Shown: positions 22,014 through 33,617 of the stretch, piece after piece
Layout: each line of letters begins with the position of its first letter
Numbering within the stretch: the stretch's first letter is position 1
Assembly (NCBI GenBank): GCA_036435485.1
Contig: CM071595.1
Location: 3,534,001 to 3,598,000, forward strand
From: Saposhnikovia divaricata
Lineage: Eukaryota; Streptophyta; Magnoliopsida; Apiales; Apiaceae
Direction of reading: 5' to 3'
Length of the DNA: 64,000 nucleotides
The notes under the pieces: model-generated
Database searches by the model: none
The model's input: only the letters and a program-made list of their open reading frames with translations
What the model was told of the DNA's origin: nothing
Program-made: the position numbers and the translations under genes

Positions 22014-22860
22014 ATGGGAGATCTTCAAGTAGTGGGAGGAATCAAGAAGCTCAATAATCACAAGTATAAAACATGGTCCACCTGTATTGAGTCTTACCTG
22101 CAAGGTCAAGACTTGTGGGAGGTTGTTAGAGGGACTGAAGTTACTCAGCCAGCAACTGAAGATGCTGTTCGTAAGTGGAAAATTAAAGCAGGCAAAGCGA
22201 TGTTTGCTTTGAAGACCACAATCGAGGAAGAAATGTTAGATCATATTCGGGATGTAAAAACACCAAAAGAAGCATGGGACACATTTACATCACTGTTTTC
22301 AAAGAAGAATGATACTAAGTTACAAATTCTTGAAAATGAATTGTTATCAATGGTGCAACAAGATTTGACGATTGCTCAATACTTTCACAAGGTGAAGTAA
22401 ATATGCCGTGAAATCTCAGATTTAGATTCAACGGCTGCTATTGGTGAAGCAAGAATAAAGAGAATAATTATTCATAGCTTAAAACCTGAATACAGAAGTT
22501 TTGATGGTGCTGTGCGAGGATGGCTAACACAACCATCTCTTGTTGAGTTTAAAAATTTGCTAGCAGGTCAAGAGGCCATGAAAAAGCAAATGGAGGGAGC
22601 CTCGCTGAAGGGTGAAGATGAAGCACTCTACACCAAGCACAGCAGAGGTGGTTCAAAATAGCATAGCAGAGGCGGATTCAAGGAATCTGGTGGCATATCA
22701 AAAAGTCATCAGGGAGAAAGAGGTTTTTGTTCAGGTGGAGCTTCCATTAATCGAGAAAATACCAAGTGATTTGATGGAAAGTGTTATAATTGTGGGAAGA
22801 AGGGCCATATGGAGAAGGATTGCTGGTCAAAGAAGAAGTCTTTAGAGAGCAATATTGCTA
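22014..22860 (+). pseudogene. Copia-A gag
   Basis: ATG at 22014 starts MGDLQVVGGIKKLNNHKY, followed by a Copia gag (UBN2-type) body with WSTCIESYLQGQDLWEVV and ETFTSLFSKKNDTKLQ-like blocks. The frame is stopped at 22398 and again before the knuckle CYNCGKKGHMEKDCW (about 22782-22825). One stop replaces a likely CGA and others replace likely CAG or CAA codons. Gag forms the virus-like particle. This copy is dead. Confidence 0.88.
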
Positions 22861-22959
22861 CTTCTAGCACTAATGAAGAAGATAGTTGGGATGCAGAAGC
22901 ATTATTGGCAAATGATGAAGATATACTAGCTTCCATAATGACAATGAAAGAGAAGATTG

Positions 22960-24320
22960 ATTATGAAAATGATTCGATTGTAGACTCCGGATGTTCAAAT
23001 CACATGACAGGTGATAAATATTAGATGCAAAACTTGTCTGAATATGTGGGAAATCGGGTGGTGATAACAGCTGACAACTCGAAATTACCAATAGCTCATG
23101 TTAGTAAAGCTGCTGTTATACCTCGGTACAATCAAAATATAGTGTCACTCCATAATGTTTACCATGTTCCAGGAATGAAGAAAAATTTGCTATACGTGGC
23201 TCAGTTAACTTCATCGGGTCGGGTCACTATGTTGTCTTTGGTCCACAAGATGTGAAGGTATTCCAAGACCTTAATATCTTAGAAAAGCCAATAATGCAGG
23301 GGCAAAGGTTAGAATCTGTTTACGTAATGTCTGTAGAATCTGCATATGTAGACAAGACACGAAAAAATGAGACAGCAGATTTGTGGCACATGCGGTAGGG
23401 TCATGTTAGCTATTCCAAGCTTAGTATGATGGTGAGGAAAGTAATGCTTAAAGGACTCCCACGGATTGAAGTGAGAATAGACACTATATGTGCAGAATGT
23501 CAGTATGGTAAAGAACATCAATTACCATATGAAGAATCAAAGTTTAAAGCAACGAAGCCATTAGAGTTAGTACACTCTGATGTATTTGGACCTGTAAAGC
23601 AGCCATCAATTGGTGGAATGAGATATATGGTGACATTTATTGATGATTTTTCAAGATATGTAAGGGTTTTTCTTATGAAAGAAAAATCTGAAACACTTCT
23701 GAAATTCAAGGAGTTTAAAGATATGACTGAGGGAGAGGTAGTCCATAAAATTTAGTGCTTGCGTTCAGACAATGGAGGGGAATATAGCTCAAAGGAGTTC
23801 TCTCAATATCTACAAGATAACAAAATCCATCATCAATTTACTTGTGCAAATACACCCCAGCAAAATGGAGTTGTAGAGAGAAAGAATCGGCATCTTACTG
23901 AAATTTCTAGGAGTATATTACATGCTAATAATGTGCCAGGAAGATTTTGGGCTGAAGCTATAACAACGGCATCTCATGTCGTCAACAAACTTCCTCAACC
24001 AAGGCTGGATTTTATTTCTCCATTTGAGAAATTCTGGGGAAAGAAACTTGTTGTAAGTTATCTTTGAGTGTTTGGTTGTGTATGTTATGTATTTGTTCCT
24101 GATCATTTACGTAGCAAGATTGATAAGAAAGCAATCAGATGTATCTTTGTGGGATATGACAACCAACGTAAAGGATGGAAGTATTGTGATCCAACAACCG
24201 AAAGATGTTACACATCACGTGATGTGGTGTTTGATGAAGCATCTTTGTGGTGGACTTCGGAGAAAGAAATAGTGCCTAACTCAAAAGAATTTGAAGAGAG
24301 GTTGGAACAAAAAAAATGAG
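22960..24320 (+). pseudogene. Copia-A protease and integrase
   Basis: The protease is IVDSGCSNHMTGDK, followed at once by a TAG. Pre-integrase and integrase follow: GHVSYSKL, the CAECQYGK zinc ligands, LVHSDVFGPV, CLRSDNGGEYSS, and NGVVERKNRH carrying D, D and E. Stops occur near 23398, 23757 and 24066, and the rest of the frame is largely aligned. The chromodomain-like tail VGYDNQRKGWKY precedes the linker. Confidence 0.88.
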
Positions 24321-26097
24321 CAACCATGTTGTTCAAATTATTCCAAGCTCGGATGAAGACATTGATAATGATGATGTTAATGAGGAGCAAAATGAGACAC
24401 AAAATCCTTGGCAATCTGGTGTGTATCAACAACCATCTGAAGGAGATAATTCTGGTGGAGCAGAAGAACTAACTCCATTACGAAGGACAACAAGAACTCG
24501 AAGGGTAAATGTCAAATATGCTAACGCGGTAATAGTTGAAGAGATTGAACCTGAGACGTACGAAGAAGCATCGCAAAAATTGGAATGGATGACAGCAATG
24601 AAAGAGGATATTAACGCGCTTCAAGAAAATCAAACCTGGGAATTGATTCTAAAGCCAAACGATGTGAAACCTATATCATGCAAATGGGTTTACAAAATAA
24701 ATCATCGACCAGATGGGTCAACTGAAAGACATAAGGCTCGATTAGTAGGTCGTGGCTTTTCTCAACAATATGGCCTGGACTATAATGAAACATTAATCCA
24801 GTGGCAAAACTTACAACTGTCAGAGTGCTACTTGCATTGGCGGCTAACAAGAATTGGAAATTATGGCAGATGGACGTGAAGAATGCATTTCTACATGGAG
24901 AGCTTGATCGAGTAATTTACATGAATCAACCAAGAGGTTTCAAAAGTGTAGCTCACCCGAATTTTGTTTGCAAACTCAGAAAAGCACTTCACGGATTGAA
25001 GCAGGCACTGCGCGCATGGTATGGAAAGATAGCCGAGTTTTTAAGTCAAAGTGGTTATGTGATGGCACAGTCAGATTCTAGCTTATTTATTAAAATAAGA
25101 GAAGGAAAATTGTCAGTGGTGTTGGTATACGTTGATGATTTGATCATCACCGGGGATGACGAAGAAGAAATTTTTCAGACGAGGAAAAATTTATCAGTCT
25201 GCTTTCAAATGAAAGAACTTAGAGAGCTCAAGCACTTCTTGGGATTAGAGGTTGATCATAGTAAAAAATGGTTGTTTCTTTGTCAACTGAAGTATGCTAA
25301 AGATTTACTATAGAGGTTCGGTATGCTTGATTATAAATCAATTTCGACACCAATGGAGCCAAATGCAAAATTATGTGCTCACGAAGGAAAAGATCTTGAA
25401 GATTCAGAAATGTATCGACAAATAATAGGTAGTCTAATTTACTTGACGATTACTCGTCCTGATATATCTTATCCCGTAGGTGTGAAAAGTCGATACATGC
25501 AAAATCCAAAGAAACCTCACTTGGAAGCTATTCGACGAATACTCAGATATATAAAAGGTACAATAGACTATGGTTTGATGTTCAAGAAAGGTGAAGATTG
25601 CAATATACTTGGATATTGTGATGCTGACTATGCGGGAGATCACGATACTCGTAGATCAACTACAGGATACATGTTTATGCTGGGATCTGGAACTGTTTCT
25701 TGGTGTAGTAAGAGACAACCAACAGTGTTTCTGTCAATAACAGAAGCAGAAAATCGGGCAGCAGCAATGGCAGTTCAAGAGAGGACATGGCTGATTCAAC
25801 TAATGTAGGATTTGCATCAGCCAGTAGACTCTGTAATTCCACTCTTCTGCGATAATCAATCAGCGATTCGTTTGGCTGAAAATCCAGTTTTTCACGCAAG
25901 GACAAAACATGTTGAAGTGCAATATCATTTCCTTCGAGAAAAAGTTTTGCAAGAAGAGATTGTAATGAGGCAGGTTGCAACAAATGAACAAGTTGCTGAT
26001 GTGTTTACTAAAAGCTTGAGTACTGGAAAATTTGAGAAGTTTCGTCGCCAACTTGGAGTGCTTCAGAGAATGGGGACTAACATTGAGGGAGAGTGTT
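24316..26097 (+). pseudogene. Copia-A reverse transcriptase and RNase H
   Basis: The reverse transcriptase shows CKWVYKINHRPDGSTERHKA, a frameshift near 24793 before AKLTTVRVLLALAA, then QMDVKNAFLHGEL, LRKALHGLKQALRAW and the active site YVDDLIITGDDE. RNase H shows CDADYAGDHDTRRSTTGY and KHVEVQYHFLREKV. In-frame TAGs at about 25313 and 25808 replace expected sense codons. The coding end runs into the polypurine tract just before the 3' LTR at 26094. Confidence 0.88.
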
Positions 26098-26189
26098 AGA
26101 GTCAATACTAGTCCCCAAGTTCCAAGTTTCTGCCAGCATATTTCTGGTTACTAGTTTGCTGGTTCATAAATAAATAAGTATAATAAATC
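26094..26189 (+). repeat. Copia-A 3' LTR, left part
   Basis: The first 96 bp of the 3' LTR (TGTTAGAGTCAATACTAGTC), following the polypurine tract TTGAGGGAGAG. It ends at AAATC, the target duplication of Gypsy-A, and resumes at 57139 after AAATT. Confidence 0.92.
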
Positions 26190-26810
26190 TGTTATTGAAT
26201 AAAAACTAGGTTATTGAATTGTATTTAATGCTAGGGTTCGTGAGCTTTGTGCTTTAATGGATATTTCCGTGTTCGAGACTAATCGATCCTCATAGAGTGC
26301 CTACGTATCTCGTTATTGAGAATTAAGCCAAGACGTAGTTCTTGGTGTTGCCCTCGGGGGCTATGGCGGTAAGGGCACACCAAGGACGTAGTGGCTTGTA
26401 TGTCCTTATTCGAGGATTAAGCCAACGACGTAAGTGACGTATTGAGCTCTGCCTAAAAACGTAGTTCTGAGAATGAGGGTCAAGCCCTTATATAGGCTGC
26501 GGGAGCCTAAGAATTATAGTAGGATTTGGAGACTTTGTGGGCAAGCCACCGCCTTGAAGAAGGTTCTAGACTCCTTCCTTGTAGGAGTCTATTTCCATGT
26601 TGAGTTTGTTACTTTGGGGGCTACTCATAAAGATATTGTTTCCTTGTCTGACTATTATTGCTGAGCTATTTATCACCCTTAATATTAATTACGAAATTAA
26701 TATTTAATTACGGTTTTGGGCCTCGTTAATGGGCTTCATATCTGGACCAAGCTTGGTCTAATTAATGCAACATTAAATGCGTCTTTAGGGCTTATTTTTA
26801 GCCCATATCA
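26190..26810 (-). repeat. Gypsy-A 3' LTR
   Basis: A 621-bp LTR with minus-strand ends TGATATGGGC...ATAACA. It is clearly homologous over its whole length to 56516-57138, but with many substitutions (for example near 26255-26300), so the insertion is not recent. Confidence 0.92.
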
Positions 26811-29800
26811 TTTGCCCCCCAACTTCTAGGAAAACTGATCAGGTTTTCCTTGAAGTTTTAACTGCTTTTTTGAGACTAGGGTCAGGGTTTATTTTTGTAC
26901 ACTAGTGTTTCACGAATACCATCTTGATGTAAAGCGTGGAGCGACCAACGCATTTATGACGATGTTTAAACGATGCTAAACGGCACTAATCAGCCTTACA
27001 CTAGCGCTACACGGTGCTAAACGGTGCTAAACGGTGCTAATCGGCGCTAAATGGCGCTAAACGGCCCTAAACAACACTAAACGGCGCTAATCAATTTTGG
27101 CTTCAGCTTCACATTTCGATCATCAAGGTGAGGCCTCGAACATCAACCTCAAAACTTGATCATTAACCTTAGTCGGCTGATAGCCTCCTCGGGAGGTCGA
27201 TCGATTGGCCGGAGGTCGACAAACCGGACCTCAAGACTTGATCATCGACCTTAGTCGGTTGATGGCCTCCTCGGGAGGTCGATTGATTGGTCGGAGGTCG
27301 GCTGATGGGAGGTTGGCTGATAGGAAGTCTGCTGACATGAGGTCAGATGACATGAGGTCAGCTGACGGGATGTCAGTTGACGGAGGTCGGCTGACAGGAG
27401 GTCGGCGTCGGCTGACGGGAGGTTTCCTTACAAGAGGTCGGCTGAGATGAGGTTGACTGACAAGAGGTCAGCTGACATGAGGTTGCCTGACAAGAGGTTG
27501 GCTGACATGAGGTTGCCTGACAAGAGGTAGGCTGACATGAGGTTGGCTGACGGGAGGTCGGCTGACGGGAGGTGGCTGCCAAGTGCTCCTTGGTGGCTTG
27601 CTAGCTTAAATGATGTTGAACGGCACTAACTAGCCTTTAAACGACAATTAAACAATGTTAAGCGACGCTAAATGGCATTAAAAGATGCTACATTGCTTTT
27701 GGTTTTGGCTACCATTTTTCCAAAATGACGGCTATGTTTTGAGCATCTAGCATGACGTTCGAAAATTTTCAAAGACGTTCTAAGATTGTCGGAGATGTTC
27801 GAAGATTGTTGAACATGTTCGGACATTGTTGAACATGTTGGGATCACCTGGAAGGCGAGTGGTCAACCGGAGGCCCCTCGAGCACCTGGTCGGGTGCCAA
27901 GAGGTTGGTTTCGAAGATTGTCGGACATGTTTGAATATCGTCGGACATGTTTGAATATCAACGGACATGTTGGAATCATTGGAAAGTAACCATTTGACTT
28001 AAAAACCCCCAGACAGCAGGTCGGCCGCCGGGTGATCGGTTGACGGGACGCCTGCTCCGCTGCCACCAGTCGGCCGGGGCTCTCCCTGGCGTATGGTCGG
28101 CTACCACCAGGTCGGTCGGGGCTCCCCCTGGCGCCTGGTCGGCTGCCACCAGGTCGGCCAGGGTCCCCCTAGCACCTGGTCGGCTGACGAGTGGTCCTTG
28201 ACGGCTAGCAGGCTGCCAGGTGGTCGGCTGAAGCCTCCCCTGATGGCTGGTCGGCTGCCAAGAGGTCGGCTGAGGCCCTCTATGGTTGTTGGTCGTGCCT
28301 CATGAGGCTTCTTGGAGATGTTGGAATCTTGTTTGACAACATTCGAACATCTACGTCAATATTTGAATGTTGATAAACAAACATCCTTAGTTGATTGTTA
28401 AGGGTCTCAGACCTTTCATGAAGAAGCTTCAAACTCCTTTCAAGGGCTTCACACTTGCCTGATCTTAGATAGAATTACTTCAAACCTTTCAACCACCATG
28501 TTGGAATGTTGATTCAGTGGCTCATTCTTGAGCTATTCTTGAATCTCTTGATCCAAGGTTGGCTCTAGTAGCTTCGTTGGCCTTCAATGGCTTCAACTTA
28601 GTTCCTTAGGCCTTCTAGACCACCAACACGAGATTTTAGGTCGATCATCAACCTCAGTCATCTGGAGCGAAAGCTTGGTCGACCGGAGCCTTCCTTGGAG
28701 CTTGGTCGGCCGGCTCTCGGTTTATCATATTGAACATCATGTTTCGAACATCAACTTCAAAACTTTCATCACCCTCAATCGGTGGGAGCGAGAGCTCGGT
28801 CGGCCGGAGCCTTCCTTGGGAGCTCGATCGGCCGACTCTCAGTTTATCATATTAAACATCACGTTTTGAACATCAACTTCAAGCTTTGAACACCAACTTT
28901 AGTCGGTTGGAGCCTCCCTCGGATCTCGGTCGGCCATTGCTCGGTCCTTGAACCTCAATGTCAGTATATGAACGTCGATATTTGGACCTCAACGTCAGTA
29001 TTCGACTGTCGATATTTGGACCTCAACATCAGTATTCGATCATCGAATGTCATTATTTAAAATCGATGACCATACATACATCCTTCACTTCAAATTGACT
29101 TTCATAACTTTCGTGACCTTCTGGGCCTTAACTCGCTTGTTGAATCCTTGGTTTTAAACCTTGAATCCATTCATGGTTGTCACTTATAAACAACCCTTCA
29201 TTCTTGTTTTAAGATGTGGAACTTGTGATGAAGCTTTTTAGTTCTTGCCCCCCTTACTTCATATGGAGGAGGTCTTACTTCTCGGTTGATCATTCAGGAA
29301 TTCCACTTGCTCCTTCGCGCATGACCTCATGTCTGGTGTGTCTTGGTCGGTTTTCAACCCTTTATCAACCTTCTTCTTATGCTCCTAGAACCTTGATTAG
29401 GTTTTAATTTGACTTACAGCTCTTAATTCAAGGCCTTGAATTCAAAAGACAAGCCCAATGGGAGGCAGACAGCCTTGTTGGCCGTCAAGGGTTAAACCTT
29501 ATGTTGAGATTTGAAGTTCAAGGCTTCAATACTTAGTCTTGGAATGTATTTTCCATACCATTCTTTGTAGTAATAGCCTTTTAGATAATCTTCTTGATTT
29601 TGTTTTTGACGCTACGTCAAAATAGAGAATCCAATATTCTTTCAGGATCATGTTTTTTAGTTCTTAACCCTCTTGGGTTAATACCTCTTTCCCCCCACCT
29701 TCTTGGTTGTTAATGGTACATTCAACCACGAAATCAGTTAACGCCTGAGCCTTGTTGGCCGTCTGAAGCTTATATGTGATGTCAAAATCTCGTAACTCAA

Positions 29801-30510
29801 TTCCCCACTTGATTATCCTTCAATTGGCTTTCAGGCTATTCAATATGTTTCTTCAATGGATGATCCATCAGGACTTTAACATTTGTCTTGGTTCCATCTT
29901 TGTCTCTTGTTTTTCTTGGTTCTAGGTCAAAGATTCAAGGTTGATTCCTCGATTTAGATTTCAAGAAACACAATCATGTGGGCTTCTTGCCTTTTAAACT
30001 CTTGAGACGAGAGCTTGCTTGAACTTCTTGATCCTTGTTTAAGGTTTTCTATTGGTCTTCTACCTTAGATTCTCCATCCAAGTCTTTTTTGAAAATATTG
30101 AAGAGTGGCTAGTCCTTAGCCTCCACAGCCTCGCATGGCTTTGATTACCACATGTGGCTTTATTAACTTGTCTTTTATCCCAAGTCCTTCAAGGACTTTA
30201 AACACTTATTTGGTTGTGTTGTAACCTAACTCTCAACCCTCAGAGATTTTATTTATGCATTTGTTTATTTCCATTCGTGTATTCTTTTATTTTTAGTACT
30301 TGGTCCTCTTTGACTTACACACATTAGGTGCTTGGTACATAAATAAAATCACAGAACAAACTTGCATTAATAACTTGAAATGGGTTCTACCCTTACATGG
30401 AGTACTATTGTCCTACTCGGAGCAACATGCTCTGCAGTGGTTTCATCGAACCTTATTTCTTTTTCTACTAGATAAATACGAAGCTAAGTCCTACTAGGAT
30501 AGTTTGAACC
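26811..30510 (-). repeat. Gypsy-A 3' region with several tandem-repeat arrays
   Basis: Noncoding in effect. Short arrays include a 10-11-bp GGCGCTAAAC-type unit at about 26960-27090, a 15-17-bp GGTCGGCTGACGGGA-type unit at about 27290-27580, GTCGGCTGCCACCAG-type units of about 35-40 bp at 28015-28290, and 80-130-bp units around GGTCGGCCGGAGCCTTCC at 28670-29060. The stretch 29100-30500 has no recognisable domain. Tat-lineage elements are known for tandem repeats between pol and the 3' LTR. Confidence 0.75.
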
Positions 30511-30696
30511 CATCAGGGCTTTGAAAGACTAGGCCTGCACCACTTGATTTTATTTTTGATGCTCCGTCAAAATAGAGCACCCACCACTTCTTCTGGTCTC
30601 CTCCATCAGGGCTTTGCAAGACTAGGCCTGCACCACTTGATTTTGTTTTTGATGCTTCGTCAAAATAGAGCACCCACCACTTCTTCTGGTCTCCTC
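30511..30696. repeat. 93-bp tandem duplication in Gypsy-A
   Basis: Two adjacent 93-bp copies starting CATCAGGGCTTTG (30511 and 30604), differing at only a few positions. A diverged partial copy of the same sequence occurs near 29594. Confidence 0.9.
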
Positions 30697-31146
30697 ATCC
30701 TTATTTTGAAGTTCACTTCCTGCTTGGGGTACTATCTCCTACCCTCGACTTCTTGGTTGCTAGTGGTACATTCAACCACGAAGTCAGTTGATGCCTTAGC
30801 CTTAATGGCTGTCCGAGGCTTACGTGTGATGTCCTCTACTGGCCCTTCTTGGTGTTCCTTATCACTGCGGATATCCATGTCTTCAATCGGAAGGACATGC
30901 CCCCGACTCCGTCAGGCCTTAACGCGGCTACATAACAGCTCCTAGCCATTTTCTGGCCACCTTTTGTTCTCCTACACCATTCCTAGTTAGAAACTTGATC
31001 TTCATGTGATAGGTTGAGGCCACAGCCTTAAAAGCATGGAGTCCAGTCCTCCCGAGGATGGCATTGTAGGTGCAAGACGCTTTGATAACCAAAAGGTTCA
31101 ACATCTGAGTGGCCTCTATTGGCTTCTGTCCGATGGTGATGGGCAA

Positions 31147-31910
31147 CTAAATAGTTCCCTCAACTTTGGATTCTACTCCATTGAACCCGTATATAGGTGT
31201 GTTGGAGGGGGTCAACTGAGAGTTGTTATACCCCATATTCACAAATGCATCGTGAAACAAGATATCCACAGAAGCTCCATTGTCTATCAAGACTCGTTTT
31301 ACCTCTGAATTTCCAATCACGGGAGTTATGACCAGCGGGTCGTCATGGGGGAACTTCACCCCTTCGAGGTCTGAATCATCGAACCTGATTGTTAACTCAG
31401 TTTTTACTTGTTTTGGGGCCTCTCCCATGAAGTGCATCACTTCTCTGGTATATGCCTTTCGAGAGTTTTGAGTTGTGCCAGCCACTGTCGGGCCTCCCCA
31501 AATCATGTTGATAACTGGCCCTCGGGGCTGTGGGTTACGGTCACGATCATTATCTCTCATGTCGTTGTCTCTCCTGTCATAATCTCTTCTTTGGTTTCCA
31601 CGATCTTCACCCTTCGTGAACTTGCTTAGCTTTCCTTCCCGGATCAAGAATTCAATCTCGTCCTTCAATTGCCTACAATCATCTGTATCATGTCCTACAT
31701 CTCTGTGGAACCTATAGTATTGCTCCTTGTTTCTCTTTGCGGGATCACCCCTGAGTGGTTTCGACCGTCGAAAGTCCTTATCCTTCTCGATATCTAACAA
31801 GATCTGACTCCTAGGAGCATTCAACCTTGCATAGTCAGAAAATCTTTGTCCCAAACTCTTCTTTGGTGGTGAGTCAGAGTCCTTGCTAGTCCGGCTGTCC
31901 GGGGATACTT
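31147..31910 (-). pseudogene. Gypsy-A gag C-terminus and aspartic protease
   Basis: Starting at Copia-C's edge, this frame has the Tat-type gag end (RFSDYARLNAPRSQIL, then YYRFHRDVGHDTDDCRQL). The protease follows with the catalytic VLIDNGASVDILF (D-N-G in place of D-T/S-G, common in this lineage). A stop follows at 31147. Degenerate sequence continues to about 30700, including TYHMKIKFLTR and an IKAKASTDFVVECT motif that normally lies near the RNase H. The catalytic reverse transcriptase between them is missing. Confidence 0.85.
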
Positions 31911-33603
31911 TGAAGGAATTTATGACCGTAGCGGAAGTGTAAATCACATTTACTTGCATAAAAACCTAATTAATCATGTATATAGATTTAAAAATTGTAT
32001 GAACACAAGAAAAATACCTTGATAGCTTTCCTGGGATTGTTATGAATGTGTCTATGATTTCCAGCAATCACCCCTCAAGTGTGGAGTGCTCTAATGGTAT
32101 CCACCAAGATCAAATATCATATAGTAGATTAAGAACAATTGAGAAAATTAATTAAATGGTTTGGAATGATTTTGATGAACTTCAAAAGCTCTCCATGATC
32201 TTCTAAACCTCCTGGGATGTTTTGTGTTGTGTTTGTGATATCTCCAACTCTTGGATATGTTTGATATTTAAAGAAATAAAGTCTTTACTTTATCTAATTA
32301 AATAATCATTTAATAATTAAAACCCTTTTAATTATTAATCCCATTCTGAAAATAATTCTCTCATAAAATTTAATTTCTCAAACTAAATTTTGTAATTAAT
32401 AATTATTAAGAACTTTTCTTAATTTATTTATAATCTATTAAATCTTATTTAATAAATTATAAATAATTGCTAATTAATTATTTATTCAATAAATAAATAA
32501 TTCATAGCCATTATTAATTATTCTCATCATCTATAAATATTTAACCTTTTTATGGTGTGACCCTTTAGGTTCAATATTAAGCCGGTAGTAGAAATAAATA
32601 ATAATAAACTATTTATTATTACTTATACGAATTACTAATTAATTCGTTAAATATAATTACATTAGTAATTAATATTTATTCTACATCGTGAGTGATACTT
32701 TTGAATATATCGCGACTATCCGGATAATATGAATTCATTGCTTAGAATATATAAAACCTATTCAGCAAATGGTTACCGTACAATCAATTCCTTCTACCCG
32801 ACAATATCCCGATTAAATACAAGGCATGGATCGCGTGTCAAGCCTATTTAATTTAATCATATAATTTCTTATACATTATGTCTAGTTCATTTGAATTAGA
32901 AACTCTTTCTAACTTCAATTACTCTGGCCACAGATTCCAGAACTAACATAGTAAGAACATCATAGGATATTCACTTTCTTTTACTGAAAGGGGTAGATTC
33001 TTTATCGATCGTTAACTATCTTCATATACAAATTCCTATACCCGGAATAGAACTAATGATTGTCCCTTGAGGACTTAGAACTAAACCAAAACATAGTTCA
33101 TTGTATATAAGATTACTTTAACGGTCTCAAGTCTAAGGACACTTGTACCACCATCAACTTATGAACAACTATTAACACGTGAGTAAACTCCATTAGTCGT
33201 TCATTTGATCAAGTCACGTTCAGTGAACTTATTCTCCAATAAGCACCTACATACTAGCTATAGTGTCATCACACGAATGTCTATGAGAACAGACATCCTT
33301 CCGAGGAAGCAAGCATAGTATGTACCGATCTTTACGGATTGACTAACTCCCAATTAGTTATCCTACGATCGGGAACTATTTAAGTTTAGTGTTATCCTCT
33401 TCTAGATCTCATTATTATAATCTCATTATAATTCTAGAAGCTTTACTCTAAACTATGGAACTTCTTATTTAAATACTTTAAATAGATAAAGCCCGTAATA
33501 AAAACAACAAGTCTTTTATTAATATAAATAAAATCAAATAAGATTACATGAAAGTATTTCCTAACCCATCACACATGATTGGGTTTAGGACAAAATACTA
33601 TCA
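31911..33603 (-). repeat. Copia-C 3' LTR
   Basis: A 1,693-bp LTR. Minus-strand ends are TGATAGTATTTTG and ATAAATTCCTTCA. It is nearly identical to 39255-40947. Very AT-rich in its middle (32260-32700). Confidence 0.95.
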
Positions 33604-33617
33604 AACTCCCACTTGTA

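Noticed and set aside
27205..28305. Open frames on both strands with repetitive Arg/Gly/Ser or Thr/Ser/Gln/Pro translation
   Set aside because: By-products of the tandem repeats in Gypsy-A. Repeat units simply lack stops.
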